A stretch of DNA of 64,000 nt. Source: ASV31 sp965229765 (GTDB taxonomy: Bacteria; Pseudomonadota; Alphaproteobacteria; Rhodobacterales; Rhodobacteraceae). The number at the start of each line of letters is the position of its first letter. The first letter of the stretch is position 1. The notes under the pieces are model-generated. The model did no database searches. It saw nothing but the letters and a program-made list of their open reading frames with translations, and was not told the origin of the DNA. The DNA is taken from assembly GCA_965229765.1 (NCBI GenBank), contig CBDDJT010000004.1:1612001-1676000 (forward strand), in the 5' to 3' direction. The translations under genes and the position numbers were made by a program. Positions 8,941 through 16,920 of the stretch are shown here, one piece after another.

Positions 8941-8964
8941 TGGTTTGAGTATACGGGCCTGTAA

Positions 8965-8985
8965 CCATTGGATAAATTCCAATGG
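8965..8985. repeat. Perfect 8-bp inverted repeat just 3' of tRNA-Leu
   Basis: CCATTGGA at 8965-8972 and TCCAATGG at 8978-8985 form a perfect palindrome with a five-base spacer (TAAAT), 24 bases beyond the tRNA. There is no following T-run, so it is a poor intrinsic terminator. Given the insertion-sequence debris beyond it, it may be a relic recombination or attachment site. That is inference. Confidence 0.4.
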
Positions 8986-9118
8986 AGGCGTTCAGGCATA
9001 CACACAGCCAGACACACAGGGCGTTCTGAATCCGCCTATCTGCTCGAGCGACATGGGCGCTACCGAACCGCACCGGGTTTGCCGGAGGCTCGAACCTCTG
9101 AGAAGGCTGGAGCACCAT

Positions 9119-9427
9119 ATGCAAGCCTGCGAACAGGTTTTCCCCTGAGGTGCGAGCGCGCGCCGCGCGGATGGTTCTCGACGGCGAAGGCCGGCACGGG
9201 TCTTGCCGGCAGGCGATCACGTCGATTGCAGCGAGGATGGCTGTTCGGCGGCGATGCTGAACGACCGGGTCACGACGACGGAAGCCGACAGCGGCAAGCG
9301 GGCTGGCATCCCAAGCGACATGGCCGGGAAGATAAAGGCACAGGAGCGCAGGTGCCGCGAGTTGCGCCTGGCCAATGTGATATTGCGCTAGGCTTCGGCG
9401 TATTCTGCTATGGCAGAGAGCGACCGC
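9119..9427 (+). pseudogene. IS3-family transposase OrfA remnant
   Basis: Reading the frame of base 9171 gives NRFSPEVRARAARMVLDGEG followed by ITSIAARM, the usual start of IS3-type OrfA. A shift into the frame of 9203 near 9238 continues with GCSAAMLNDRV, then AEKI-like AGKIKAQERRCRELRLANVILR. A TAG stop at 9389-9391 interrupts it, after which ASAYSAMAESDRRK resumes in the same frame, matching the conserved OrfA tail (RxANEILRKASAYFAxAELDRR). So at least one frameshift and one nonsense codon disable it. The match is to the family pattern as I know it, not to a database search. Confidence 0.75.
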
Positions 9428-9429
9428 CG

Positions 9430-9573
9430 GAAGCCGCGCGGCAGGACATGTTCGATTGCATCGAGATGTTCCGCGACCCGAAGCGCAGGACACAGGAAAA
9501 ACGGCATGGTGTCGCCCTTTGATTTCGAAGAAAGACAGGTCAGACTGAATGAGGCAGGGGTCCGGGAAACCGG
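9430..9573 (+). pseudogene. IS3-family transposase OrfB C-terminal fragment
   Basis: Directly after the OrfA tail comes AARQDMFDCIEMFRDPKRRT in the frame of 8968, then a shift into the frame of 9410 giving NGMVSPFDFEERQVRLNEAG. These match the last 50 or so residues of IS3-type OrfB (…DIFDYIEMFYNPKRRH…NGMLSPVDFE…). About 230 preceding residues, including the DDE catalytic triad, are gone. The normal stop appears changed to an arginine codon. Confidence 0.7.
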
Positions 9574-9666
9574 GTCCCGCGTCCCGGTCCGAGACGCTGG
9601 CGCCGAGGCTTGTCCGCGTTGCAATGGCCGCATAGGCAGAAGTACACGTCAGAAGAGGTGCACGGC

Positions 9667-10140
9667 ATGACGGACGACAGGACCCTGGAGCGGCTTCTTG
9701 ACAAGGCCGATATCGCGGAGGTCGTGCACGCCTATTGCGATCACTTCGATCGCGCCGAGGCCGAGGAGGTTCTGGCGCTGTTCACCGAAGATACAGTGGT
9801 CGATTACGGCCCCGACGTGCCCACGATGAGCGGGCTTGAAGCGCTGCGCCCGATGGTGACCAACGGGCTTGCCAACTTTTTCGCGGCGACGAGCCACCAC
9901 GTCTCGAACTTTCGGATTAGCTTTACCGGCCCCGATACGGCCGAAAGCGCGTGTTACCTCTATGCGTGGCACAGGTACCAGGACGGGCGGCCGGAGAGCG
10001 AGCTTTGGGGGCGCTACCTGCACCAGTTCCGGCGCACGCCCGGCGGATGGAAGATCTCTGGCCTCGTCCTTCTGGCGGCGGGGTCGCGGGAGTTTCACCG
10101 ACAATCCATGCACCCGATCGGGCGCCGCGGCATGGGGTGA
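9667..10140 (+). CDS. SnoaL/NTF2-like protein
   Basis: A 157-residue protein with the cone-shaped SnoaL/NTF2 fold pattern: helix LLDKADIAEVVHAYCDHFDR, then LFTEDTVVDYGPD, the conserved HHVSNFRISFTG strand, the ACYLYAWHRY strand and a final GGWKISGLVLL strand. Members include ketosteroid-isomerase-like enzymes, hydroxylating-dioxygenase small subunits and aldol cyclases. The Asp and His pocket residues suggest a small-molecule enzyme, but the substrate is unknown. The start at 9667 follows AGAAGAGG, and an in-frame upstream start at 9610 lies in IS debris. It may therefore be expressed from a promoter within the old IS end. Confidence 0.75.
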   Translation: MTDDRTLERLLDKADIAEVVHAYCDHFDRAEAEEVLALFTEDTVVDYGPDVPTMSGLEALRPMVTNGLANFFAATSHHVSNFRISFTGPDTAESACYLYAWHRYQDGRPESELWGRYLHQFRRTPGGWKISGLVLLAAGSREFHRQSMHPIGRRGMG

Positions 10141-10157
10141 GGTCGGCCGATGCGAAA

Positions 10158-10180
10158 GGGGCGGCCCGTTGGACCGCCCC
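10158..10180. terminator. GC-rich hairpin between convergent genes
   Basis: GGGGCGG at 10158-10164 pairs with CCGCCCC at 10174-10180, with extra pairing inside. It lies between the plus-strand SnoaL-like gene and the minus-strand dctP gene, 26 bases from the dctP stop. On the minus strand it is followed by only three T, so it is a moderate intrinsic terminator serving mainly dctP. Confidence 0.5.
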
Positions 10181-10205
10181 GCTGACTTGCACTTGTGATG
10201 CCGGA

Positions 10206-11195
10206 TCAGTTTGCCATGAAGGTTTCGAAGCGATTTTTGAAATCGGTCGCTTCCGGCTGATCGGCGAGGATAACTTCCCAGCTCTGGCGCGCGGCCTCCA
10301 TGAAGCCGGCGAGGTCGGGTTCGATGATCTCGACGCCTGCGGCACGCGCGGTTTCAAGGCCGTCGTCGGCCAGTTTGTCATGCGCCGCGATGCCCACCGC
10401 GATGGCCTCTTCGCCCGCGCTCTGGATCATTTCCTTTACGTCGTCAGGGAGCCCGTCCCACCACGACTTCGACAGTACGAAGACTGTGGTCGACTGGTGC
10501 GCCTTGGTCAGCGTGTAGGTGTTGGTGGCCTCGAAGAAGCCGTCGGCGACGTAGGCGTCTGGCGAGACCTCCAGCGCGTCAACCACGTTGTTCTGGATCG
10601 CCATGAAAAGCTCGCCATATGACATGGGGGTCGGCTGGGTGCCCATTGCCTTGTAGGCCTCTACGAAGCCCGGGGTCGGCAGGACACGGATCTTGAGCCC
10701 CTGCATGTCTTCGACCGTCGCAACGCGCGCCGGAGCCTTTGACGCGACCGAGCGCTCGTAGATCGAGCCGAAGCCGACGCCGTACATGTCGACGTCCGAC
10801 AGAAGGTCGAGCATCTCGCGGCCCATCTCGCTCTGAAGGACCTCGTAGGCCTGCGCCTTGTCCTCGAAGAGGTAGGGCAACGACAGCACGCGGTATGCGG
10901 GCACCACCGTTTCCAGCGTCGAGCCGCCGACGAAGCCGCCGGTAAGGATGCCGGTGCGGATGGACTGGATCGCGCGGCCTTCGTTCCCGGCCTGACCGCA
11001 GCACTGGATATCGACCATGATGTCGCCGTTCGAGCGCTCTTCAATCAGGCTTTTGAACTCGTTCAGTATCACCTGGTACGGGCTCTGGTCGCTCAGCACA
11101 TGGGCCAGCGTCATGGTGTAGGTCTGCGCCTGGGCGGAGCCCGCCGCAAGCCCCGCTGCCGCCGCCGCGGCGAGGAAGGCATGTTTCATGTTCAT
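10206..11195 (-). CDS. dctP: TRAP transporter substrate-binding protein (DctP family)
   Basis: A 329-residue periplasmic solute receptor with a Sec signal peptide (MNMKHAFLAAAAAAGLAAGSAQA, cleaved near residue 23). The DctP fold motifs follow: LAHVLSDQSPYQVILNEFKSLIEERSNGD at the N-lobe and GLKIRVLPTPGFVEAYKAMGTQPTPMSYGE with the carboxylate-binding arginine in the middle. It delivers an organic anion to the DctQM membrane proteins encoded just upstream. The start ATG at 11195 has GGGAGACC upstream. It is the last gene of the dctQ-dctM-dctP operon, which has an IclR-type operator in front. The ligand is unknown. Confidence 0.92.
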   Translation of the reverse strand: MNMKHAFLAAAAAAGLAAGSAQAQTYTMTLAHVLSDQSPYQVILNEFKSLIEERSNGDIMVDIQCCGQAGNEGRAIQSIRTGILTGGFVGGSTLETVVPAYRVLSLPYLFEDKAQAYEVLQSEMGREMLDLLSDVDMYGVGFGSIYERSVASKAPARVATVEDMQGLKIRVLPTPGFVEAYKAMGTQPTPMSYGELFMAIQNNVVDALEVSPDAYVADGFFEATNTYTLTKAHQSTTVFVLSKSWWDGLPDDVKEMIQSAGEEAIAVGIAAHDKLADDGLETARAAGVEIIEPDLAGFMEAARQSWEVILADQPEATDFKNRFETFMAN

Positions 11196-11218
11196 TCTTC
11201 GGTCTCCCTGTTTCTTGA

Positions 11219-12490
11219 TTATCGGAGCAGGGCGAGTGAAATGCCCGGGACGTAGGTGATGACCACGAGGTTCAGAACTAGCACCCCGAGGAACACCGCG
11301 AGCGGGCGCATCAGTTGCTCCATGCTGATGCGCGCGATTCCACACGCGATGAAAAGGTTCACGCCAACGGGCGGGGTCACCATGCCCACGGCGAGGTTTA
11401 CGATCATGATCAGCCCGAAATGCACCGGGTCGATGCCGTAGCTTGCCGCGATGGGCGCCAGTATCGGCCCGAGGATCACGATTGCGGCGAAGGTTTCCAT
11501 GAACATTCCCACCACCAGCAGGAAGACGTTCACGAGCAACAGGAAATAGATCGGGTTCTCGGTGATCGTGGTCAGCAGCATGCCCAGCTGTTGCGGCGCC
11601 CGCAGCAGATGCAGCGCAAAGGCGAACATCGCCGCGAAGGCCACGATGATCATCACCACCGACGAGGTCACTGCCGCGCTGGCGAAGATCCTTGGCAGAT
11701 CGCGCAGACCGAGTTCGCGGTAGACCACCACCCCGAGGAAAAGCGCATAGAACACCGCGACCACGGCGGCCTCGGTCGCGGTGAAGATGCCGCCGAAGAT
11801 GCCGCCAAGGATGATGACCGGCATGAAGAGCGAGAGCGAGGCGCGCCAGAATGCATGGCCCACCTCGCGCACCCATGTGCCGGCCTGGAACGGTTGACGT
11901 TCGCCGTAGCCACGAATCCAGACGATCAGGATCGCCGTCGTCATCAGCGAGACGCCGATCATCAGCCCCGGAAGGAAGCCCGCAATGAAAAGGTCGGTGA
12001 TCGAGACACCTGTGATGACGCCGTAGATCACCATGGCCACCGAGGGCGGGATGATAACGCCCAGTTCGCCCGAGGCCGCGACCGTGGCGGCGCTGAACGG
12101 GCGGGGGTATTTCTGTTTTTCCATCTCCGGTATGAGCATCGAGCCGATCGCCGCCGCGGTGGCGGCGGAGGACCCCGATATCGTGGCGAACAGCATCGAG
12201 GTCATCACCACCGCCGCCGCGAGGCCGCCGCGCACCCAGCTTACCAGCGCCTTTGCGAAATCCACCAGCCGCGAGGCGATGCCGCCGTGCTGCATGAGAC
12301 GTCCCGCCAGCACGTAAAGCGGAAGCGCCATCAGAGCGAAGCTGTCCAGTGCATCGAACACCACCTGCGGGATCGCGATGAAGGGGATGTTGCGCTCCAT
12401 CAGCGTCGGGATCGCCGCAATTCCGAGTGACATGGCGATCGGCACGCTGGCGGCGAAAAGGACGAGGAGGACAATGACGAGCAAGATCAT
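11219..12490 (-). CDS. dctM: TRAP transporter large permease (DctM family)
   Basis: The 423-residue large membrane subunit of a TRAP transporter. It has about a dozen hydrophobic helices and the typical family motifs ALPLYVLAGRLMQHGGIASRL, GGIFGGIFTATEAAVVAVFYAL and VGMVTPPVGVNLFI. DctM carries the sodium-coupled transport path. Start at 12490 (MILLVIVLLVLF) directly after the dctQ stop, with one base between the two genes, so translation is coupled. Length and motifs are complete. Confidence 0.94.
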   Translation of the reverse strand: MILLVIVLLVLFAASVPIAMSLGIAAIPTLMERNIPFIAIPQVVFDALDSFALMALPLYVLAGRLMQHGGIASRLVDFAKALVSWVRGGLAAAVVMTSMLFATISGSSAATAAAIGSMLIPEMEKQKYPRPFSAATVAASGELGVIIPPSVAMVIYGVITGVSITDLFIAGFLPGLMIGVSLMTTAILIVWIRGYGERQPFQAGTWVREVGHAFWRASLSLFMPVIILGGIFGGIFTATEAAVVAVFYALFLGVVVYRELGLRDLPRIFASAAVTSSVVMIIVAFAAMFAFALHLLRAPQQLGMLLTTITENPIYFLLLVNVFLLVVGMFMETFAAIVILGPILAPIAASYGIDPVHFGLIMIVNLAVGMVTPPVGVNLFIACGIARISMEQLMRPLAVFLGVLVLNLVVITYVPGISLALLR

Positions 12491-12491
12491 C

Positions 12492-13019
12492 TCAGTCCTC
12501 CGGCGCGAAGTCGGAGGCAAAGCGGATGTCGAGCCCCTCAACGATGGTTTCGGCGATAAGCGCCAGCGAATTGAGGATCATCAGAACCATCCCGACGGGC
12601 ATCGCGAGGTAGACCCTGTCCTTGGTAATCCCCATGACCGGGCTCGTCTCGCTGCGGCCAAGATCAAGGAAGTCGATGCCAACTGTGAACAAAAGTCCGA
12701 AAAACGCCATGCTGAGGATCATCACCGCGTAGCGCAGTGGGATGCCCGAACGGGGGGGCAGCTTTCTGACGCCGAATTCCAGGGCGATCATCCTGGCGTG
12801 GCGCACGCCCACCGCGGCGCCGAGAAAGACCATCCAGATCAACGTGTAGCGGGCAAGCTCTTCCGTCCAGGGCGCAGAGATGTTGATACCCAGTGAAGTA
12901 AGCACGAAACGGACCAAGACCTGCGCCATGACGGCCGTCGCCACAACTGCCAGTAGCGCAGCGACGATCGCCGTTACGACCGCGTTCACCCCGTCCATCA
13001 CGCGAAGGAAGATCCGCAC
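12492..13019 (-). CDS. dctQ: TRAP transporter small permease (DctQ family)
   Basis: A 175-residue protein with four hydrophobic helices and the DctQ signature region WTEELARYTLIWMVFLGAAVGVRHARMIALEFG. It forms the membrane complex with DctM. The likely start is GTG at 13019 after a GGGGGGTG stretch; an ATG seven codons in (12998) is the alternative. It is the first gene of the TRAP operon and lies about 100 bases downstream of the operator at 13122-13145. Confidence 0.9.
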   Translation of the reverse strand: MRIFLRVMDGVNAVVTAIVAALLAVVATAVMAQVLVRFVLTSLGINISAPWTEELARYTLIWMVFLGAAVGVRHARMIALEFGVRKLPPRSGIPLRYAVMILSMAFFGLLFTVGIDFLDLGRSETSPVMGITKDRVYLAMPVGMVLMILNSLALIAETIVEGLDIRFASDFAPED

Positions 13020-13121
13020 CCGACACCCCCCAGCCCAGTGTTTCCGGGCCGGACTAATCGCCGGCCGCGGCCCCTGGATTCAACTTTAGGGGACGGGGAA
13101 ATGTTCGCAAGACAAATTTAT

Positions 13122-13145
13122 GTACGTATAGCGAACAAATCGCGC
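13122..13145. promoter_or_regulatory. IclR-type operator, site 1 (TRAP operon)
   Basis: On the minus strand, the direction of the TRAP genes, the core reads GTTCGCTATACGTAC (13136 down to 13122), an inverted repeat GTTCG-N5-CGTAC. A third half-site (GCGCG, 13145-13141) lies four bases on. It is one of six such sites in the island and is about 100 bases before dctQ. Confidence 0.6.
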
Positions 13146-13150
13146 TGACC

Positions 13151-14038
13151 TTATCCGTGTTGCCTGACCCATTCGGCCAGCTCGGCGTGGGTTGGAAACC
13201 AGACATCGCCACGGGCCTTCGCATGCGCGATCAGGGCATCGAGGATCCAGATGCGCGACCGGTAGCCGATCACGAAGGGATGAAAGACGAGCTGGCAAAC
13301 TCCGCCTTCTTCCCATGCCATGTCGAACTCGCGCAGGAAGATGTCGAGGACGTCGGTGGGCGGTGTCCATGGGCGCGTAGGCGGTTCACGGTTGAAGAGG
13401 AGATAGACCGCATCGTCGCGCACCCAGTCCACCGGGATTTCCACAAGTCCGGTGGCGGTGCCGTTGGTCAGTACCTCGTAGCAGGCGTCGTCGGCCATCA
13501 GGCTGCTGTCGTAGAGAAACCCGGCCTCGGCGACCAGTTCGATGGTGTGCGGGCTAAGATCCCAATTCGCCGCACGATGGCCGACGGGCAGGGTGCCCGT
13601 CATCTCTGCCAGTGCGTCGCGCGACCGAAGAAGCAGGTCGCGCTCTGTGGTGCGGTCGAGTTTCGAGGTGTTCTCGTGGATCCAGCCGTGCACCCCGATT
13701 TCGTGCCCCGGGTCGTGGATGGGCCGCAAGGCGGGCGGGTCGATCAGGCCGGCCACTGCCGGGACAAAGAAAGTGGCGCGCACGCCATGGCGTTCCAGCA
13801 CGTCCAGAATGCGCGGGACGCCTCGGCGTCGGCCGTATTCGCCCCAGGCGAGCCGGCCGATCGCGGCGCGCCCCGTTCCCAGCTCGAACGTCTCGTGATC
13901 GCAGTCGAAAGAGAGGGCAAGCGCGCAACGCGCGCCGTCGGGCCAGGCCGGCGGCGCCAGGGCTCGGCCCGCGCGCACCCGGTTGACCAGCGCGCGCCAT
14001 TCGGCCTCGTCTGTCGTCCAGGGTGCCTCGGGTGTCAT
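13151..14038 (-). CDS. Polysaccharide-deacetylase-fold hydrolase (PuuE/allantoinase-like)
   Basis: A 295-residue NodB-fold hydrolase. It shows the metal motif SFDCDHET near residue 45, HGWIHENTSK (second metal motif), HRAANWDLSPHT, and the C-terminal FHPFVIGYRSRI characteristic of the PuuE branch, whose members open cyclic amides such as allantoin or deacylate small amides rather than chitin. No signal peptide, so cytoplasmic. Its ATG overlaps the TGA of the aminotransferase by four bases (ATGA). It is the last gene of the ten-gene operon. The substrate is unknown, but a C-N bond hydrolase fits the pathway. Confidence 0.82.
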   Translation of the reverse strand: MTPEAPWTTDEAEWRALVNRVRAGRALAPPAWPDGARCALALSFDCDHETFELGTGRAAIGRLAWGEYGRRRGVPRILDVLERHGVRATFFVPAVAGLIDPPALRPIHDPGHEIGVHGWIHENTSKLDRTTERDLLLRSRDALAEMTGTLPVGHRAANWDLSPHTIELVAEAGFLYDSSLMADDACYEVLTNGTATGLVEIPVDWVRDDAVYLLFNREPPTRPWTPPTDVLDIFLREFDMAWEEGGVCQLVFHPFVIGYRSRIWILDALIAHAKARGDVWFPTHAELAEWVRQHG

Positions 14039-15417
14039 CCCAATACGGTGGAGACAGCACGACCGAACGCGTCGGCGACGGTGTCCACCTCTTCGTGTGT
14101 GATGCAAAGCGGCGGCGCGAAGCCCACGATGTTGCCTTCGGGAAGTGCGCGCGCCATCACACCCAGGCGCGCCATCTCTGCCACGATCTTCGGCGCGACC
14201 GCCATGGGCGGGAACCATGTGCGCGCAGCGGGGTCCTCCATGAACTCCACAGCGGCCAGCAGGCCCACGCCGCGCACCTCGGCGACGTTGCGCTGCCCGC
14301 CCACCGCCTCTTCCAGCCGCGTTTTCAGGTATGGCCCGACCTCCCCGGCGTTCCGGACGAGCCCGAGACTGTCCACCAACTCCAGCGTCGCGATGCCTGC
14401 GGCGGCGCCGACGGGATGGGCCGAATAGGTCCAGCCATGGCCAAGGGGGCCGAAATCGTCCGAGCCCTTCATCAGGACGTCGAACACGCGCTGCGACAGG
14501 ACAGAGCCGGAAAGCGGCGCATAGGCAGAGGTCAACCCCTTTGCGATGGTCATGAAGTCGGGCCGCAGGCCATAGAGGTCCGAGCCGAACATCTGCCCCG
14601 TGCGGCCGAAACCTGTCACCACCTCGTCGGCGATCAGCAGGATGTCGTGGCGCGCAAGCACCTCTTGCACCCTGTCCCAGTAGCCTGCGGGCGGGGGCAG
14701 GATGCCGCCGGTGCCCATCACCGGCTCGCCAATGAAGGCGGCGATGGTGTCCGGGCCTTCGCGTGCGATCAGCGCTTCCAGCGCGTCGATCAGGTGGTCG
14801 GTGAACTCTGCCTCGGACATGTCGGGGTCGGGGCGACGCAGGAAGTGCGCGGCTTCGGTGTGCAGGAACCCTTCGAGCGGCAGGTTGAAGCGATCGTGGT
14901 AGACCTTGAGCCCGGTCATCGACCCCGAGACGAGGCCCGAGCCATGGTAGCCGCGCCAGCGGCTGATGATCTTGCGCTTGGCCGGGCGGCCGAGAAGATT
15001 GTTGTAGTGCCAGGCAAGCTTGACGTTGGTCTCGTTCGCATCTGAGCCCGACAGCCCGAAATAGACGCGCGCCATATGGTCGGGCGCGCGGTCCATGACC
15101 ATCTTCGCGAGGCGGATGGCGGGCTCGTTTCCATGGCCCGCGAAGGCATGGAAATATGCCAGTTCATGGGCCTGCTTCGACATGGCGTCGGCAATTTCTG
15201 TACGGCCATAGCCAGCGTTCACGCAATAAAGCGCGGCAAAGGCATCGAGAAAACGGTTTCCGTCGCGGTCGGTGACGTATACGCCATCACCCCCTGTCAC
15301 GATCCTCCCGGGCATGTCGCCGCGCGCGTGCTGTGCAGTGTGGGTCGTCGGATGAAGAAGACAGTCCCTGTCCCATGCCGCAAGGGTGTCGTTCATCAGG
15401 TCCTCGTCGAGGGTCAT
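14035..15417 (-). CDS. Class III PLP-dependent aminotransferase
   Basis: A 460-residue fold-type I aminotransferase of the omega-amino acid:pyruvate / putrescine type. Visible features are the GGDGVYVTDRDGNRFLDAFAALYCVNAGYG start, the phosphate-binding SGSDANE, the RWRGYHGSGL region, the cofactor aspartate in LLIADEVVTGFGRTGQ, and the Schiff-base lysine in MTIAKGLTSAYAPL. It would interconvert an amine or omega-amino acid and an aldehyde. The start at 15417 overlaps the preceding SDR stop by ATGA; an internal ATG at codon 8 is the alternative. The amino donor is probably an intermediate of the island's pathway. Confidence 0.9.
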   Translation of the reverse strand: MTLDEDLMNDTLAAWDRDCLLHPTTHTAQHARGDMPGRIVTGGDGVYVTDRDGNRFLDAFAALYCVNAGYGRTEIADAMSKQAHELAYFHAFAGHGNEPAIRLAKMVMDRAPDHMARVYFGLSGSDANETNVKLAWHYNNLLGRPAKRKIISRWRGYHGSGLVSGSMTGLKVYHDRFNLPLEGFLHTEAAHFLRRPDPDMSEAEFTDHLIDALEALIAREGPDTIAAFIGEPVMGTGGILPPPAGYWDRVQEVLARHDILLIADEVVTGFGRTGQMFGSDLYGLRPDFMTIAKGLTSAYAPLSGSVLSQRVFDVLMKGSDDFGPLGHGWTYSAHPVGAAAGIATLELVDSLGLVRNAGEVGPYLKTRLEEAVGGQRNVAEVRGVGLLAAVEFMEDPAARTWFPPMAVAPKIVAEMARLGVMARALPEGNIVGFAPPLCITHEEVDTVADAFGRAVSTVLG

Positions 15418-16112
15418 ATCAGGCTCTCCAGCCGGGGGTTGGCGATGAACTCTGGCACGCTGGCCTGGTTCGGCAATGTCAGGACGAAAGCGACGATGTC
15501 GGCGACCGTCTCGGGCGGAAGCCGCTCTGCCTTTGGCATTACTCCAGGGATGTCGGCGATCAGGTCGGTGTCCGTGGCGCCGGGGCAGATCGCGGTGGCG
15601 CGAACGCCTTCGTCCCAGCCGGCAAAGCGCACGGCCTGCGTCATGGCGAGAAGCGCGTGTTTCGACATGGTGTAGCCGACGGATACGCCCGCGCGGTATC
15701 GCTTGGCGTCGGTCGAGGCGATGTTGATGACCCGGCCCGATCCGGTCTTCTTCAGATGCGGCAGCGCTTCGCGGATCAGGCGGAAAGGCGCCTTGACGTT
15801 GACAGCCCATAGATCGTCGAGATCGTCCTCGGTCCCCTGCTCGAAGTCCACGATCCGCAGAATTCCCGCGTTGTTCACCAGCGCATCCAGATGACCGAAC
15901 CGGCTTATCGTCTGCGCGACCCAGGGGGCCGCGGTGGCCGGGTCCAGTGCGTCGAAGGGAAAGGCGGCGAACCGGTCCGCGGGTGCGTCAAAGGCATCGG
16001 CTTGCGCAAGGTCGCGCAGGCCCAGGGATACCGCCCAGCCGTCCCGAAGCAGCCGCCGCGTGATCGCGGCCCCCAGACCCCGGCCCCCGCCCGAGATCAT
16101 CGCGACCTTCAT
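15414..16112 (-). CDS. Short-chain dehydrogenase/reductase (SDR)
   Basis: A 232-residue classical SDR. It has the nucleotide-binding GGGRGLG at residues 8-14, the NNAG motif in LVNNAGILR, the catalytic serine in NIASTDAKRYRAGVS, and YTMSKHALLAM with the Tyr-x3-Lys pair. It is an NAD(P)-dependent alcohol/ketone oxidoreductase, cytoplasmic. The start at 16112 overlaps the upstream SDR stop by one base. Slightly short for the family but all motifs are present. Confidence 0.88.
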   Translation of the reverse strand: MKVAMISGGGRGLGAAITRRLLRDGWAVSLGLRDLAQADAFDAPADRFAAFPFDALDPATAAPWVAQTISRFGHLDALVNNAGILRIVDFEQGTEDDLDDLWAVNVKAPFRLIREALPHLKKTGSGRVINIASTDAKRYRAGVSVGYTMSKHALLAMTQAVRFAGWDEGVRATAICPGATDTDLIADIPGVMPKAERLPPETVADIVAFVLTLPNQASVPEFIANPRLESLI

Positions 16113-16897
16113 CAGAAAAGGCCCTGGTAGACGCCGCCGTCGTTGACAATGTTCTGGCCCGACATGAAGCCTGCCTGCGCCGAGCACAGGTAGGCGATCA
16201 GGTCCCCGCATTCCGAAGGGTCGGCGAAGCGGCCGGCCGGGCAGGTCTCCAGCCGGTTTTGCACGATGGCCTCGTAGGTGGTGTTTCCGCGCTTGGCGTG
16301 GCCGTGCAGATTGGTGTGCAGGGCGTCGGTGTCGAACAGCCCGGGGCAGACCGTGTTGATCGTGACATTGTGCGGGATCAGTTCGCGCACCATCGCGGCG
16401 GTCGCCCCGGACAGCGCCAGCCGGGCGGCATGGCTGTGGGCAAAACCCACCTGCGGGAACTTGATGAAGCTGACCGACATGTTGACGATGCGGCCGTACC
16501 TGCGCTCTTTCATTCCCGGCGCCGCGCGCTGGATCATGTCGACAGAGGACAGGAAATGCACCTCAAGCCAGTAGCGCCAGTCCTCGGCGGTGATCTGGTC
16601 GTATGGGGTGGGCACCTGCCGGACGCCGGGGTTGTTCACCAGGATGTCCGGCGCGCCGCCAGATGCCTCGATCAGCGCGGCGCGGCTGTCGGCATCGTTG
16701 AAGTCAGCGGCGACAGTCGTGACCTTGACGCCGAAGTCGCGGCGGATTTCCTCGCCCGCAGCTTCGAGGGCGTCGGCCGAACGCGCATTCATCGTGATGT
16801 CGACGCCCTCGCGTGCCAGCGAACGCGCCGTCGCAAGCCCCAGCCCACGGCTGGCGGCCGTCACGATGGCGTTCTTTCCGCGCAAACCAAGATCCAT
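16112..16897 (-). CDS. Short-chain dehydrogenase/reductase (SDR)
   Basis: A 261-residue classical SDR, second of a tandem pair. Motifs: TAASRGLGLATA (cofactor loop), NNPG in ILVNNPGVRQ (variant of NNAG), and a catalytic stretch MSVSFIKFPQVGFAHSHAAR. In that stretch the usual Tyr-x3-Lys reads HSHAAR, so the catalytic Tyr/Lys pair is not obvious. The C-terminal VNDGGVYQGLF is normal. The ATG at 16897 follows AAAGGGGGG. The altered active site may mean a different chemistry or a non-catalytic role. Confidence 0.82.
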   Translation of the reverse strand: MDLGLRGKNAIVTAASRGLGLATARSLAREGVDITMNARSADALEAAGEEIRRDFGVKVTTVAADFNDADSRAALIEASGGAPDILVNNPGVRQVPTPYDQITAEDWRYWLEVHFLSSVDMIQRAAPGMKERRYGRIVNMSVSFIKFPQVGFAHSHAARLALSGATAAMVRELIPHNVTINTVCPGLFDTDALHTNLHGHAKRGNTTYEAIVQNRLETCPAGRFADPSECGDLIAYLCSAQAGFMSGQNIVNDGGVYQGLF

Positions 16898-16920
16898 GTC
16901 CCCCCCTTTCGTCGTTGTCT

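Larger units (their letters stand above)
9050..9600 (+). mobile_element. Decayed, internally deleted IS3-family insertion sequence
   Basis: About 550 bases downstream of tRNA-Leu(TAA) carry recognisable pieces of both IS3-family genes in several frames. An OrfA remnant (9119 to about 9427) is followed directly by the C-terminal end of an OrfB transposase (about 9430-9573). The catalytic DDE core of OrfB is missing, so the element cannot move itself. Borders are approximate; no clean terminal inverted repeats or target duplication could be identified by eye. Confidence 0.75.
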
